This document shows, piece after piece, positions 1-7,518 of a stretch of 64,000 nucleotides of DNA. Location: positions 1-64,000 of the forward strand of contig NZ_JAGPNM010000009.1 in NCBI RefSeq assembly GCF_018831085.1. The letters run 5' to 3'. Within the stretch, counting starts at the first letter, position 1, and every line of letters begins with the position of its first letter. Source of the DNA: Rheinheimera oceanensis (lineage in GTDB: Bacteria; Pseudomonadota; Gammaproteobacteria; Enterobacterales; Alteromonadaceae). Under the pieces are notes generated by a model, which ran no database searches, was not told where the DNA came from, and worked only from the letters and a program-made list of their open reading frames with translations. The translations under genes and the position numbers were made by a program.

Positions 1-42
1 CTGATGCTGCACCAGCAAGTTATGCAAAGCAAAGCCGCTTAA
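1..42 (+). CDS. 3' end of a gene running in from the left (partial)
   Basis: An open frame reading LMLHQQVMQSKAA ends in TAA just before a terminator-like hairpin. Only 13 codons are visible, so no function can be given. The stop codon falls inside the hairpin stem/loop, which is a common arrangement at gene ends. It could also be chance, because so little is visible. Confidence 0.3.
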   Translation: MMLHQQVMQSKAA

Positions 43-54
43 TCGCGGCTTTTT
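31..54 (+). terminator. Rho-independent terminator
   Basis: AAAGCCGC and GCGGCTTT pair around a six-base loop and are followed by T residues. It closes the gene entering from the left and marks the edge of the core chromosome against the CDI remnant array. Confidence 0.6.
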
Positions 55-107
55 AAATACACAGTTCAAAGATAAAAACTTAATAAGGATAGAGAAAAAT
101 GGGGGGC

Positions 108-192
108 ACCAAGGTTAAGGTATAATGGATGCGGTGTCAGGCTCTTTATCGTCTTGCCATCACCATGATATTGAAAACTCGACCAGTGATAC
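108..192 (-). pseudogene. Internal fragment of the Y1/RAYT transposase gene
   Basis: About 85 bp match the middle of the two intact transposase genes (the stretch near 4283-4370), with only a base or two different. Neither end of the gene is present. It is fused directly to a DDE-element tail on its right. It shows that a third copy of the element was once here and was deleted internally. Confidence 0.75.
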
Positions 193-355
193 CCTGCCTG
201 AAAAACAGTAATGCAGCCAACCAAAAGCAAAAGGCATAAAAAAATCCGGCGAAAATGCCAGATTTTTTATGGTTAACAACCGGAAGCTGAGTAAATATCC
301 AACAAAATCCGGTTATTTTTACCAGCCCAAGCCATGTGAACGATAGGAACGGGAC
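193..355 (+). mobile_element. Right-hand tail of the DDE insertion element (remnant)
   Basis: This matches the tail after the DDE transposase gene at 13667-13886: CCCTGCCTGAAAAACAG, then a hairpin, then ..GAACGGGAC at the end. No transposase coding sequence is attached. The same tail occurs, more or less complete, at 1987, 2838, 4850, 9352 and 15520. Confidence 0.7.
239..268. terminator. Hairpin terminator inside the DDE-element tail
   Basis: AAAAAATC..GGC pairs with GCC..GATTTTTT around a short A-rich loop. With A runs on one side and T runs on the other it could stop transcription in both directions. It lies downstream of the minus-strand immunity gene at 383-1408. Confidence 0.55.
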
Positions 356-373
356 TACGGCACAGAACATTAT

Positions 374-408
374 GGTTCAATTTTACTTTATTAGCTCCGC
401 CCCCTTTT
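374..408 (-). repeat. Left-end remnant of the RAYT element
   Basis: GTTCAATTTTACTTTATTAG followed by CTCCGCCCCCTTTTT is the same left end that precedes the intact transposase genes at 4847 and 11455. The immunity gene at 383-1408 reads into it and takes its stop codon from it. Confidence 0.75.
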
Positions 409-1408
409 TCGAAACTTTAAGCGCCTCCAGCGACAGCACTTGGTCGTACTGCGGCCAGTCCTCACGGGCGCGTTTGAGCACGCCTTGCATGAGTTCATCC
501 AGCTCGGGCACGGGTTGTTCGGGGGGCAATTGGTCAAAGGGGGCGGCCATCAGGGGGTGGTCTATTTTTTGCGGGTTGGCCAAGCCTTCCCACTGGCGCA
601 GGCGCAGCAGGTAGAGGATTTCCACCGGCACACGTTCCAGGTGCCAGTCTTGGTTGAAATCGTAAGAGTTTTTCATGCTCTCTTTGCCAGTTTGCCAGGT
701 GTGGCGGTCACACGCGGCCAGCAAGCAGGGCCGCAGGTCGTCAGGGTTAGGAGTGCGCCAGTTAGCCAGCAAGGTTTCGTAAATAGGTTCGTCATACGCA
801 TACGCGGGCCATTGGTGCGACACATCGCCCACCCAGTCGGCGAAGACACGTAGCATAAAGGCTTGGGCGCGGCGGTGTTCGTTTTCGTATTCGATCACCA
901 GTTGATGCCCACGGTTGAGCGCGGCGTGCGTCAAATAGCCTTGGTGAATGACAGCATCTTTCCAGCCCAAAATCGCCATGGCCGCCATCATGTTGGTGGC
1001 GGTTTGGGTGCTGTAGTTTTGGCGTCTTCTGTCATTGCCTACGGCTTTGGCCAAGATATCAAACTGGCCCGCCCAAAAGAACAATTGCCAAATGCCCACT
1101 TGGTAGTAGCGCATCCAGTGGGCCAATTCGGACAGCCATCGCGGGTTGTCTGGGGCTGTAGCTAATACTTTGTGAAGTCGGTCGCGCACCATCCATTCCG
1201 CTGTGCTATTCGTTATGTTGTCTTTGTTTGGAACCTTCATTGGACGTGTCTGCAAAGCATCCTCGCGAGTGATGTACTCGCGTATTACGTCTACAAAGAA
1301 TGCGTCCTCAACATGAGGTCCCTTGGCGATACGCCCTAACACACTTTTGTAAGAGGGCCACTTTGGGTTCACGCCCATGCGCTCGCACTGCATTATTTGT
1401 TGGGCCAT
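383..1408 (-). CDS. Probable immunity protein of an orphan toxin module, C-terminus altered
   Basis: A 341-residue soluble protein rich in Trp and Tyr, with no signal peptide and no family I can name with confidence. Its start overlaps the end of the toxin fragment at 1393-1713 by 16 bases, the usual toxin-immunity arrangement, so I infer that it neutralises that toxin in the cytoplasm. The last residues, KKGAELIK, are encoded by a RAYT-end remnant, so the native C-terminus has been replaced. Base composition of this module is visibly more G+C-rich than the surrounding AT-rich modules, which suggests a different donor. Confidence is high that it is a gene and moderate for its role. Confidence 0.7.
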   Translation of the reverse strand: MAQQIMQCERMGVNPKWPSYKSVLGRIAKGPHVEDAFFVDVIREYITREDALQTRPMKVPNKDNITNSTAEWMVRDRLHKVLATAPDNPRWLSELAHWMRYYQVGIWQLFFWAGQFDILAKAVGNDRRRQNYSTQTATNMMAAMAILGWKDAVIHQGYLTHAALNRGHQLVIEYENEHRRAQAFMLRVFADWVGDVSHQWPAYAYDEPIYETLLANWRTPNPDDLRPCLLAACDRHTWQTGKESMKNSYDFNQDWHLERVPVEILYLLRLRQWEGLANPQKIDHPLMAAPFDQLPPEQPVPELDELMQGVLKRAREDWPQYDQVLSLEALKVSKKGAELIK

Positions 1409-1713
1409 GGTTCCACCTTGAACGTTGCTTCGCCAGTTGTGCCGGGAGCGGGCACACCGACTTTGACGGTCACGCCTTGAACTTTGACGTTTCCAGAATC
1501 TAATGCTTCTCGCAAAGCGTCAGCCAAAGCAGGATCGGATTTGGCAATTGAGCTATTGCTCAACCACCCCTCCAACCTTGTGCGCGGATCCCCTACTGCA
1601 CTTTTCGCTCCGCCTACCCCATTGACCGAAGACTTCGCATCTACCACCACTACCGTAATCGTGTCGCCTTTGATGTCCACCGCACAGCCATCGCAACCCC
1701 ATTTATTAACGTT
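1393..1713 (-). pseudogene. Orphan CdiA-type toxin tip, possible PD-(D/E)XK nuclease fragment
   Basis: An open C-terminal fragment of about 106 residues with no native start. It contains GCDGCAVDIKGD followed by VVVVDAKSS, which resembles the D...(D/E)xK core of restriction-enzyme-like toxins; this assignment is tentative. The fragment begins just after a short GTTGTCCCGTT motif left by the DDE element and ends overlapping the immunity gene. Without a signal peptide or filament region it cannot be exported. It may serve as a donor for recombination into the main cdiA gene. A GTG at 1680 could be used as an internal start, but that would lose the first acidic residue region. Confidence 0.6.
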
Positions 1714-1725
1714 AACGGGACAACA

Positions 1726-1857
1726 TCAAATTCTCTTAAGGAAACAGAAGTTATAAGAATCTTTCTGCAACTTGCCTCTGGCATACAATCCCAAAAAAAT
1801 ATCTTCAGGTCTATTGTCAGTGTGGTAACGCAAAAAGGGGTCGGAGCTAATAATCAC
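1726..1857 (-). pseudogene. C-terminal fragment of a module gene fused in frame to a 98-bp element
   Basis: The frame starts at a GTG inside the 98-bp element and reads MIISSDPF, then about 35 residues of protein-like sequence beginning RYHTDNRPEDIF and ending FCFLKRI before TGA. The stop is followed at once by GTTGTCCCGTT, the junction seen after immunity genes elsewhere in the array, so this is more likely an immunity-protein end than a toxin. Its family is not recognisable. Confidence 0.55.
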
Positions 1858-1929
1858 TATCTCTTATGCAAATCACTGAAACATAATGGATTAGCTAGAC
1901 CTACCTCTAATTGTCTCCGACCCCTTTTT
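1832..1929. repeat. 98-bp mini-element, copy 1
   Basis: Bounded by AAAAAGGGGTCGGAG and its inverted copy CTCCGACCCCTTTTT, with a constant interior. Identical or nearly identical copies occur at 2730, 5560, 12164 and 15404, all in the same orientation. The ends match those of the RAYT elements at 4071 and 10680, so it is probably a non-autonomous element moved by that transposase. Confidence 0.85.
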
Positions 1930-1942
1930 CTTCCTTTTTCTT

Positions 1943-2032
1943 GTGATTAATGGCGGGATTACTTAGTTGGACACTTGGACGGGACAGGTTGTTTTTATCC
2001 GTCCAAACCATGCGAACGGTATGAACGGGACA
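1943..2032. mobile_element. Two abutting insertion-element end remnants
   Basis: The first part, GTGATTAATGGCGGGATTAC onward to TTGGACGGGACA, recurs at 13962-14005. The second part, GGTTGTTTTTATCC onward to ATGAACGGGACA, is the tip of the DDE-element tail. The second ends five bases before the stop codon of the lipoprotein gene at 2038. Confidence 0.6.
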
Positions 2033-2037
2033 CACCT

Positions 2038-2646
2038 TTAATTTTTCCTGCGCCTGATTTCTTCCAAGTCTTCTTTTAACCCATCCCTAAATGTATCCGT
2101 AATTTGCCTCTGCCTATCCAGCCTTTCCTTTTGCACTTCCGTAAGTTTATCTGGATCGTAATAGGTATCCGTGGTAAACGGCGTCATAAATTCACACTGC
2201 CCCTCAACTTCTGAGCAGTAGAGCATAGACTTCCTCTTCTTCTGCCTAACGTTTTCCGATGAATGAATGACTAATTCAACCTGATAAATTTCTGATTGTG
2301 TTAAAATAATTACAAACTGATACCACTCATTACGTTGTAAATTAGGAATATCACTTTTTCTAATCTCAACATGCTCTTCTATCAGCTCATCATTAGCATT
2401 TTTCCAAGATACAGTTATGGATTGCGGAATAGGTCCTGGAAGAGAGGCATGAGTTCTCCCTGATGGAAATACTCTGTCTTCTAACAGCCCATTTATATGA
2501 CCTCCTCTTACAAGCCACTCACCCCACACTCCACTTTCAACATAAATTTGCTCATTACTATAATTCTTAAAAGTTATATTGTGTCGAACATTTGAACACC
2601 CTATTAAAAATGCTCCACAAATAATAATCAGGTTAATCTTTTTCAT
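2038..2646 (-). CDS. Predicted lipoprotein immunity protein
   Basis: 202 residues. The N-terminus MKKINLIIICGAFLIGCSN is a lipoprotein signal with lipobox LIGC, so the protein is expected to be anchored on the periplasmic side of a membrane. The C-terminal third is charged and ends in a predicted helical stretch rich in Arg, Glu and Asp. Its ATG overlaps the end of the toxin remnant at 2633-2755, which is the basis for calling it an immunity protein. A lipoprotein antidote implies a toxin acting in the periplasm or inner membrane. The mobile-element junction lies five bases after its stop. The family is not recognised. Confidence 0.65.
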   Translation of the reverse strand: MKKINLIIICGAFLIGCSNVRHNITFKNYSNEQIYVESGVWGEWLVRGGHINGLLEDRVFPSGRTHASLPGPIPQSITVSWKNANDELIEEHVEIRKSDIPNLQRNEWYQFVIILTQSEIYQVELVIHSSENVRQKKRKSMLYCSEVEGQCEFMTPFTTDTYYDPDKLTEVQKERLDRQRQITDTFRDGLKEDLEEIRRRKN

Positions 2647-2755
2647 TAGAGCCCCCTATAGGGTGATAAACAGGCCGAGTTTGACGATCCTGCCAGCGCT
2701 CCCAGAAGTATCTGGAGTCATGAATATGGAAAAAGGGGTCGGAGCTAATAATCAC
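2633..2755 (-). pseudogene. Toxin-tip remnant fused in frame to a 98-bp element
   Basis: Reading starts at GTG in the mini-element (MIISSDPF) and continues as about 30 residues beginning HIHDSRYFWERW and ending GGSNEKD. The stop TAA lies 14 bases inside the lipoprotein gene that follows, the normal toxin-immunity overlap. Too little remains to name a toxin class or to expect activity. Confidence 0.55.
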
Positions 2756-2827
2756 TATCTCTTATGCAAATCACTGAAACATAATGGATTAGCTAGACCT
2801 ACCTCTAATTGTCTCCGACCCCTTTTT
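2730..2827. repeat. 98-bp mini-element, copy 2
   Basis: Same ends and interior as copy 1. It interrupts a toxin tip so that only the last 30 or so residues remain below it. Confidence 0.85.
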
Positions 2828-2837
2828 CACTTTTTCC

Positions 2838-2884
2838 ATGGTTCTTACCCATCCCCGGTGTGCAAACGATATGAACGGGACAAC
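2838..2884. mobile_element. DDE-element tail tip (remnant)
   Basis: Only the last part of the tail remains, CATGGTTCTTACCCATCC to ATGAACGGGACAAC. It lies 23 bases after the stop of the lipoprotein gene at 2908. Confidence 0.5.
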
Positions 2885-2907
2885 CGTCTCGCGGGTGATG
2901 CAGCCCC

Positions 2908-3690
2908 TTAACATTCATCACCTAAAGTCGGATGGCATTTTATCGTTACGTCTTCATAGCTCTGACTGATGTTGCCGTAGATTTTCAATGTACTGAACAT
3001 TTCCACAACATTTTCGCCCAACTCTCGCATGATTGCCTCGGGATCAATAATAAACTCAGGGTCGTCGGGCTTTTTGTTCTGATCGTAGGCTTCTTTTTCT
3101 AGATAGAGCTTATCCAATATGGAACTTCTGATACTGACATTAAATTGATTAATCACGCCATCAATTACCAGCGGGCAGATTATGTAATTGCTATGTACCG
3201 ATATTCCTTGACCACCGTAACGCGGATTATGGATGTTCGGACCAATATGTTCACTGACCCAGAAATTTTTGCAACGTATTCCACGAATATCTATAACTTT
3301 ACCCCCAGGGTTGCTTTTCTTTTGTTCAGCCAAAACCTCAGGCGTATAAAAATCCAGACTGTCTCGTAAAAATTTCTCATAATCACCTGTCTTTAACACA
3401 GGAATAACACTGCTCAAAAACTTAGGATGCGCATTATTGGTTATAAATCCAAATCTTAATGCATATCCAACATAAGCATTATCTGGCCTACCATTTATGT
3501 TTATGAATCCATGCTGCACTGTATCAGGTGCAACATGATACCACGCTCCACTTTCAGGCACCCTCAGTGAAAATAATGCTTTCCCTTCATTCTGTACCAC
3601 ATAAGTTTTATCTGGAGACATCAGCGGATGACCCGATCCGGCACACCCATACAGCATCACAGTAATAAAAATTATTATCAGCGTTTTCAT
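2908..3690 (-). CDS. Predicted lipoprotein immunity protein (full-length copy)
   Basis: The start at MKTLIIIFITVMLYGCAGSG is preferred to one 11 codons upstream because it gives a proper lipoprotein signal with lipobox LYGC. The mature protein is about 240 residues, probably periplasmic and membrane-anchored. It follows the toxin fragment at 3707-4024 by 16 bases. A truncated relative at 11484-12095 is nearly identical over its preserved C-terminal half but clearly different near the N-terminus, so the pair is mosaic. Family not recognised; the immunity role is inferred from position and duplication within the array. Confidence 0.7.
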   Translation of the reverse strand: MKTLIIIFITVMLYGCAGSGHPLMSPDKTYVVQNEGKALFSLRVPESGAWYHVAPDTVQHGFININGRPDNAYVGYALRFGFITNNAHPKFLSSVIPVLKTGDYEKFLRDSLDFYTPEVLAEQKKSNPGGKVIDIRGIRCKNFWVSEHIGPNIHNPRYGGQGISVHSNYIICPLVIDGVINQFNVSIRSSILDKLYLEKEAYDQNKKPDDPEFIIDPEAIMRELGENVVEMFSTLKIYGNISQSYEDVTIKCHPTLGDEC

Positions 3691-3706
3691 TTTCTGTTCT
3701 CTCTGA

Positions 3707-4024
3707 TTAGGGCTTGTCGCCACAATTCATCTTACAGTCATAAGTCGAGTGCGTTGACAGGTCATTGGTTTGAGTGCCATTGGAATCGTATTTTGGATAT
3801 TTATCATCCCCCAGCTTTGGTAGATTTTTTAAACCGTTGTAAATACTATCTGGTATCGATACCGGATCGGCACTACCCTGGTTCAGAGAGGGAATATAAG
3901 TGCCGCGATTTCGCCCCAGTAATTCCGCTACTGAATCATTGGGATTAGCCGCAGAGCCCGAGAAGATAAAATCCAATTTTTCAACAGTTTTTTCCATGGT
4001 TCCAGCTTGAACCGGCGCACTGAA
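3707..4024 (-). pseudogene. Orphan CdiA-type toxin tip ending DCKMNCGDKP
   Basis: The open frame begins FSAPVQAGT, just after a RAYT end, and continues through VEKLDFIFSGSAANPNDSV to a short polar domain with two Cys near the end (YDCKMNCGDKP). An internal ATG at 3997 could be used, but the upstream nine codons also read as protein, so the fragment is probably a displaced C-terminal piece rather than a gene with its own start. Its last residues recur as HCGDKP in the remnant at 12112-12189. Toxin class unknown. The partner is the adjacent lipoprotein gene. Confidence 0.6.
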
Positions 4025-4029
4025 AAATG

Positions 4030-4070
4030 AAAAAGGGGTCGGAGCTAATATTCCTTCGTCGGTCTACCTG
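4030..4070 (-). repeat. Duplicated right end of the RAYT element
   Basis: A 41-bp copy of the right terminus (AAAAAGGGGTCGGAG, then the last codons of the transposase gene) placed directly in front of the intact element. It is one of several short terminal duplications in the array. Confidence 0.75.
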
Positions 4071-4847
4071 AAAAAGGGGTCGGAGCTAATATTCCTTCGT
4101 CGGTCTACCCGGCCCCTGCCGCCCTAACCACACACCAAGCATATGCTCTATCTCTGCCCGAAAACGCTCGCCGCCCAACGGGTAGTTATGCTTTAAGCAT
4201 TGCCGTAATTCCCGCATATCCTCATCAGTAATATCGTGACTAAATAATGCTTTATAGGCTTCTCTGCGCGTTTCAGCCTCTGTACCAAGGTTAAGATATA
4301 ATGGATGCGGTGTCAGGCTCTTTATCGTCTTACCATCACCATGATATTGAAAACTCGACCAGTGATACTCGCCTGGGTGCGTTACCATTAACGCCCTTAC
4401 CGGATTTAATTCTATGTAACGCAAACACAACAACAAGTATTGTTCGCTGTCTATCAGGCTGGCTTTATGCCGTCCTTCCCACAACGTGCCTGTTCGCCGG
4501 TAATGGCTGTTGATATAACGCACGTAGTCCCGCCCAACACTTTGCATTACCCGCGAAATACCCTCGCTATCTTGCGGTGTCATCAATAAATGTACGTGAT
4601 TTGTCATTAGCACAAACGCATGTAATTCAACCTGATAACGCTTTAAAGCCTCACCCAGGCTTTGCATGTAAAAACCAAAATCATCGTCGCAGTAAAAACA
4701 AGCTTGCCGGTTATTGCCGCGTTGTACCACATGACAAGGAATACCTTTTGCGTAAAAGCGGGGTTTGCGGGCCATCGCTGATTACCGTGTTATTTATTTG
4801 TAACCAGTGTAGTTCAATTTTACTTTATTAGCTCCGCCCCCTTTTTC
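4071..4847 (-). mobile_element. RAYT-type element, copy 1
   Basis: A 777-bp unit with one transposase gene. The right end is AAAAAGGGGTCGGAGCTAAT and the left end is its inverted counterpart, ATTAGCTCCGCCCCCTTTTT, which differs at one base. The transposase stop codon lies inside the right terminal repeat. Confidence 0.85.
4086..4775 (-). CDS. REP-associated Y1 (HUH) transposase, copy 1
   Basis: 229 residues of the Y1_Tnp superfamily. The metal-binding HUH motif is NHVHLL (His60, His62) and the likely nucleophile is Tyr120 in CLRYIELNPVRA. Enzymes of this family cut and rejoin single-stranded DNA at terminal hairpins. Length and motif spacing match intact RAYT proteins. It differs from the second copy at four positions near the C-terminus (for example GVWLGRQG here and GVRLGRLG there). 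The gene is bounded by the same ends that the five 98-bp elements carry, so it is the obvious candidate for moving them. The start MARKPRFYAKG is typical of the family. Confidence 0.9.
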   Translation of the reverse strand: MARKPRFYAKGIPCHVVQRGNNRQACFYCDDDFGFYMQSLGEALKRYQVELHAFVLMTNHVHLLMTPQDSEGISRVMQSVGRDYVRYINSHYRRTGTLWEGRHKASLIDSEQYLLLCLRYIELNPVRALMVTHPGEYHWSSFQYHGDGKTIKSLTPHPLYLNLGTEAETRREAYKALFSHDITDEDMRELRQCLKHNYPLGGERFRAEIEHMLGVWLGRQGPGRPTKEY

Positions 4848-4849
4848 AG

Positions 4850-4932
4850 GAAGCTGATTAAATATCCAACAAAATCCGGTTGTTTTTATCCGTCCCCGGT
4901 GTGCGAACGGTATGAACGGGACAACGGGACAA
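4850..4932. mobile_element. DDE-element tail tip (remnant)
   Basis: GGAAGCTGATTAAATATCC to ATGAACGGGACAACGGGACAAC. The terminal GGGACAAC is duplicated. It abuts the 3' end of the immunity gene at 4939. Confidence 0.6.
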
Positions 4933-4938
4933 CAACAT

Positions 4939-5346
4939 TCACACCTGCTCAAACCTCGACGGAATAAATTTCATATCCTCAGTAATAAACTCGGACAACA
5001 ACGAGATCACGAGATTCTTATCAAAAACAGTATTAGCCCTCGGGAAGGGCTCTCCTTGAAAATATTCATACCCCAAGATTGTATGATTTCTATTTTCAAA
5101 CATAAAAACTTTGAAATCTTCACCATCAGAAATTTCAAGTGATGGCAGAAATTTCCCACTATCAAAATGAATTATCAGTTTAACGGTTTTACTATTACCC
5201 TTTTTTTTACAGACAAGAACACCACAGAATTGAGAGTATTCCAGATATTTTTCTATTTCAGACAAAGTTGGTGACTCGACAACCGGAAATTGCTGCCGTT
5301 TCCCTTTTTGGTCTAAATAATAGCCACCAACACTTAAAAAAAACAT
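4939..5346 (-). CDS. Immunity protein of a deaminase toxin module, possibly Imm1-like
   Basis: 135 residues, soluble, with alternating beta-strand-like hydrophobic segments and no signal peptide. Its start codon touches the stop of the deaminase tip at 5346-5585, so the two were co-translated. Imm1-family antidotes commonly pair with deaminase-fold toxins and have this size, which is the basis of the tentative name. The frame ends naturally (RFEQV) seven bases before a mobile-element junction, so this gene appears intact and could still protect the cell even though its toxin partner is truncated. Confidence 0.65.
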   Translation of the reverse strand: MFFLSVGGYYLDQKGKRQQFPVVESPTLSEIEKYLEYSQFCGVLVCKKKGNSKTVKLIIHFDSGKFLPSLEISDGEDFKVFMFENRNHTILGYEYFQGEPFPRANTVFDKNLVISLLSEFITEDMKFIPSRFEQV

Positions 5347-5585
5347 TAATCGCCCTCCTTCAATGACTTCATACCGGGTTGCCAGTAATATGTTTTTGGC
5401 AACCCTGTCTCATTGTCAAAGGCGTTGACAAGTAGTGATTTTAGCCCTGCTTTTTCCGCTGCCGCCGCCACATCGCCCCGACAATAACCACAGACATCTT
5501 TGCCAGAAACACTCATAACCATGTTTTGTCCTGATGTTTTGCCGGAGTCAAAAGCTAGGAAAAAGGGGTCGGAGCTAATAATCAC
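5346..5585 (-). pseudogene. Deaminase-fold toxin tip, truncated and fused to a 98-bp element
   Basis: MIISSDPF comes from the mini-element; the following 70 residues read SGKTSGQNMVMSVSGKDVCG with CGYC, then end GMKSLKEGD. The C-x-x-C pair followed by an AEKAGLKSL helix and a TYYW strand fits the second half of cytidine-deaminase-like polymorphic toxins. The catalytic His/Cys-x-Glu motif that should lie upstream is missing, so the fragment should be inactive. The partner immunity gene follows directly. Confidence 0.65.
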
Positions 5586-5657
5586 TATCTCTTATGCAAA
5601 TCACTGAAACATAATGGATTAGCTAGACCTACCTCTAATTGTCTCCGACCCCTTTTT
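5560..5657. repeat. 98-bp mini-element, copy 3
   Basis: Complete copy with both inverted ends. It has cut off the N-terminal part of the deaminase tip and supplies an in-frame GTG. Confidence 0.85.
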
Positions 5658-5716
5658 CGATGGATTAGCTAGACCTACCTCTAATTGTCTCCGACCCCTT
5701 TTTCGACCCCTTTTTC
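5658..5716. repeat. Nested partial duplications of the mini-element end
   Basis: Directly after copy 3 come a second copy of its last 45 bases (GATGGATTAGCTAGACC to CCCCTTTTTC) and then a third, 12-base GACCCCTTTTTC. The progressive shortening suggests repeated slippage or abortive insertion at the same end. Confidence 0.75.
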
Positions 5717-5735
5717 AAATAACTTCATAAAACTA

Positions 5736-6098
5736 TCACTTGAATTCTATTCTTTCGTTGCAACTCTGGCAGTGGCAATACCCTGCAAAATATTCATCAT
5801 CAATCAGAAAAGAAAATGGGCGAAGCAAAAATGGAACCTTCGGCTTTGCAATCCTCACCCTTTCCTGATCCATATTGAATAATAACGCTTGCCTCCCACA
5901 ATGAGGGCAATTTACAAAACAACCCAATAATGACCATACCCCCAAAGCTGCCAAAGCCAACCCTAAAATAATAAATTTAGAGAACACCATAGTGGGCTCA
6001 GCCAGAACATTATATTCTTTTAATAACCCGAATATAACAACGAGGACAACTATAAAAATATTAAAAATAGATACTCCAAAGAATAACTTAAACCTCAT
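5736..6098 (-). CDS. Small membrane protein with a zinc-ribbon-like domain
   Basis: 120 residues. Two hydrophobic segments (about residues 5-25 and 40-60) are followed by a cytoplasmic domain with CPHC near residue 70 and CHCQSC near 110, which together could bind one zinc ion. It is the last gene of a four-gene operon and starts 13 bases after the TPR protein gene. No family is recognised. Its conservation of Cys pairs and intact frame argue for a real gene. Possible roles include a scaffold for the membrane proteins encoded upstream; this is speculation. Confidence 0.7.
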   Translation of the reverse strand: MRFKLFFGVSIFNIFIVVLVVIFGLLKEYNVLAEPTMVFSKFIILGLALAALGVWSLLGCFVNCPHCGRQALLFNMDQERVRIAKPKVPFLLRPFSFLIDDEYFAGYCHCQSCNERIEFK

Positions 6099-6111
6099 TC
6101 AATACCTACCA

Positions 6112-7050
6112 TTAAAAGCTTTTGTCTAAAACTACAGTTTCTAGTTCTTCCTTTAACTTCTTACTAAACCAGCTTGGGCCAACCCACATGTAAATTACAA
6201 CCCCAAACCAAAGTATAGAAACCGTAGAGCTCATAAGCTCAAGTCCTGCATCAGCGAGTGCAATTGCTGAGACATTAAAAAAAATATAAGCGGCAAGCAA
6301 CAGCATAATAGTTCTGGCTTTATTTCCACTAATCAGCCAAGTGTTTAAACGCCACCAGATCCCCATCAAGGGATTCTGCCGAGCCTTTATATTGGTTAAT
6401 AACCCCAGGGCTAAATTATTATTAGGGTCTTGTTGCAAAGCCCAAACAGCATGCTCCTTTGCCTCAGCAATATTCCCCCTTCTCAAAAGAACCTGGCCTT
6501 TACCAATTAATGAGTATAAATGCTGCGGCTCTATTGAAAGTGCTTCGTTATAATATTTTTCGGCATTGTACTGTTCATTCATTTCGTACCAGTAGTCACC
6601 GTACTGTCCAAGAATATCAGGGTCATCAGGCGCCAACTCCAGCGCACGGTCCAATATTACTTTAGCTTCAGCAAATTGAGATTTGCCTAAATACACAGAG
6701 CTAAGAAGCTCCAAAAAACTCACATTTTCCGGTTCGATAGCAAGAGCCTGCTTTAAATGCGTTATTGCTGCGTTGAAGTCTCTTTTTACATGAAATATCT
6801 TTCCTAAAGCGTAATGTGCATATGAAGAGTTTGGCTCTAACTTTAAGCCTACTTCAGCCTCATATTGTGCAGCAACAATACGTTTTTGCTTGATTAAACC
6901 GAACGACAAGTAGCTATGCAAAAATCCATTATCAGGCTCGATGCTTAAAGCAGATTTAAGAGCGTCAATACCACCACTGAAATCACCGTAACGGTAACGT
7001 TGTGAGGCTATTTCAATAAAACGATCAATTGAAATCACGTTATCGTTCAT
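6112..7050 (-). CDS. TPR-repeat membrane protein
   Basis: 312 residues. About six tetratricopeptide repeats fill residues 7-220 (typical units such as AAITHLKQALAIEPEN and YYNEALSIEPQHLYSL), followed by two hydrophobic helices near residues 245-290 and a short charged tail. TPRs bind partner proteins, so this looks like a membrane-anchored adaptor with its TPR domain in the cytoplasm. The start overlaps the stop of the upstream membrane protein gene by ATGA, which indicates translational coupling. It may recruit substrates or the AAA+ ATPase encoded two genes upstream to the membrane; this is inference. Confidence 0.8.
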   Translation of the reverse strand: MNDNVISIDRFIEIASQRYRYGDFSGGIDALKSALSIEPDNGFLHSYLSFGLIKQKRIVAAQYEAEVGLKLEPNSSYAHYALGKIFHVKRDFNAAITHLKQALAIEPENVSFLELLSSVYLGKSQFAEAKVILDRALELAPDDPDILGQYGDYWYEMNEQYNAEKYYNEALSIEPQHLYSLIGKGQVLLRRGNIAEAKEHAVWALQQDPNNNLALGLLTNIKARQNPLMGIWWRLNTWLISGNKARTIMLLLAAYIFFNVSAIALADAGLELMSSTVSILWFGVVIYMWVGPSWFSKKLKEELETVVLDKSF

Positions 7051-7514
7051 TGCATTACCTCTGCCAATAGAGCGCCAATAACAAATGATTCTACTTTCCT
7101 TCCTACCACAAACGCTATAAGCAATCCAATAACAGGGTGGGCAACTTGCCCATTGAAATATTCATAAACATCAAAACTATCTCGCTGCATAAGAAAAATT
7201 TTATAACAAAAAATCAGTTCAACGCTGATAATTACCATCTTTATGTATTGTGTATTGATGCCATCAAGATACCCCTTGCTATAAAGAGTTCCGAAGCCCA
7301 AATACATCAGAGTAAAAATGAATAATGCTATGAAAACTGTAATTAATTCTTTGTTACGACTGGGGCTATTTAATGCAAAGCTGTTTATTACCGACCAAGT
7401 CCAGCTAAATAGGGCGCCTCCCAGCATAAAACCCAATAACGGCCACATAGGATCTACCGTTACCTTGGATAGCTTGCTACCACGAGGCTCGTCCATTATC
7501 TGATAAGTGTTCAT
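7047..7514 (-). CDS. Hypothetical multi-pass membrane protein
   Basis: About 155 residues with four hydrophobic segments (roughly residues 25-50, 60-85, 95-115 and 125-150) and a short polar N-terminus beginning MNTYQIMDEPRG. A start five codons upstream is also possible and would overlap the ATPase gene. No conserved family is recognised. It sits between the AAA+ ATPase gene and the TPR protein gene with four-base spacing on one side and an ATGA overlap on the other, so it is part of one operon. Confidence 0.75.
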   Translation of the reverse strand: MNTYQIMDEPRGSKLSKVTVDPMWPLLGFMLGGALFSWTWSVINSFALNSPSRNKELITVFIALFIFTLMYLGFGTLYSKGYLDGINTQYIKMVIISVELIFCYKIFLMQRDSFDVYEYFNGQVAHPVIGLLIAFVVGRKVESFVIGALLAEVMQ

Positions 7515-7518
7515 GCCG

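Noticed and set aside
1832..1929. The 98-bp unit as an integron attC site
   Set aside because: No integron integrase and no R'/R'' core (GTTRRRY) is seen, and the ends match the RAYT element instead.
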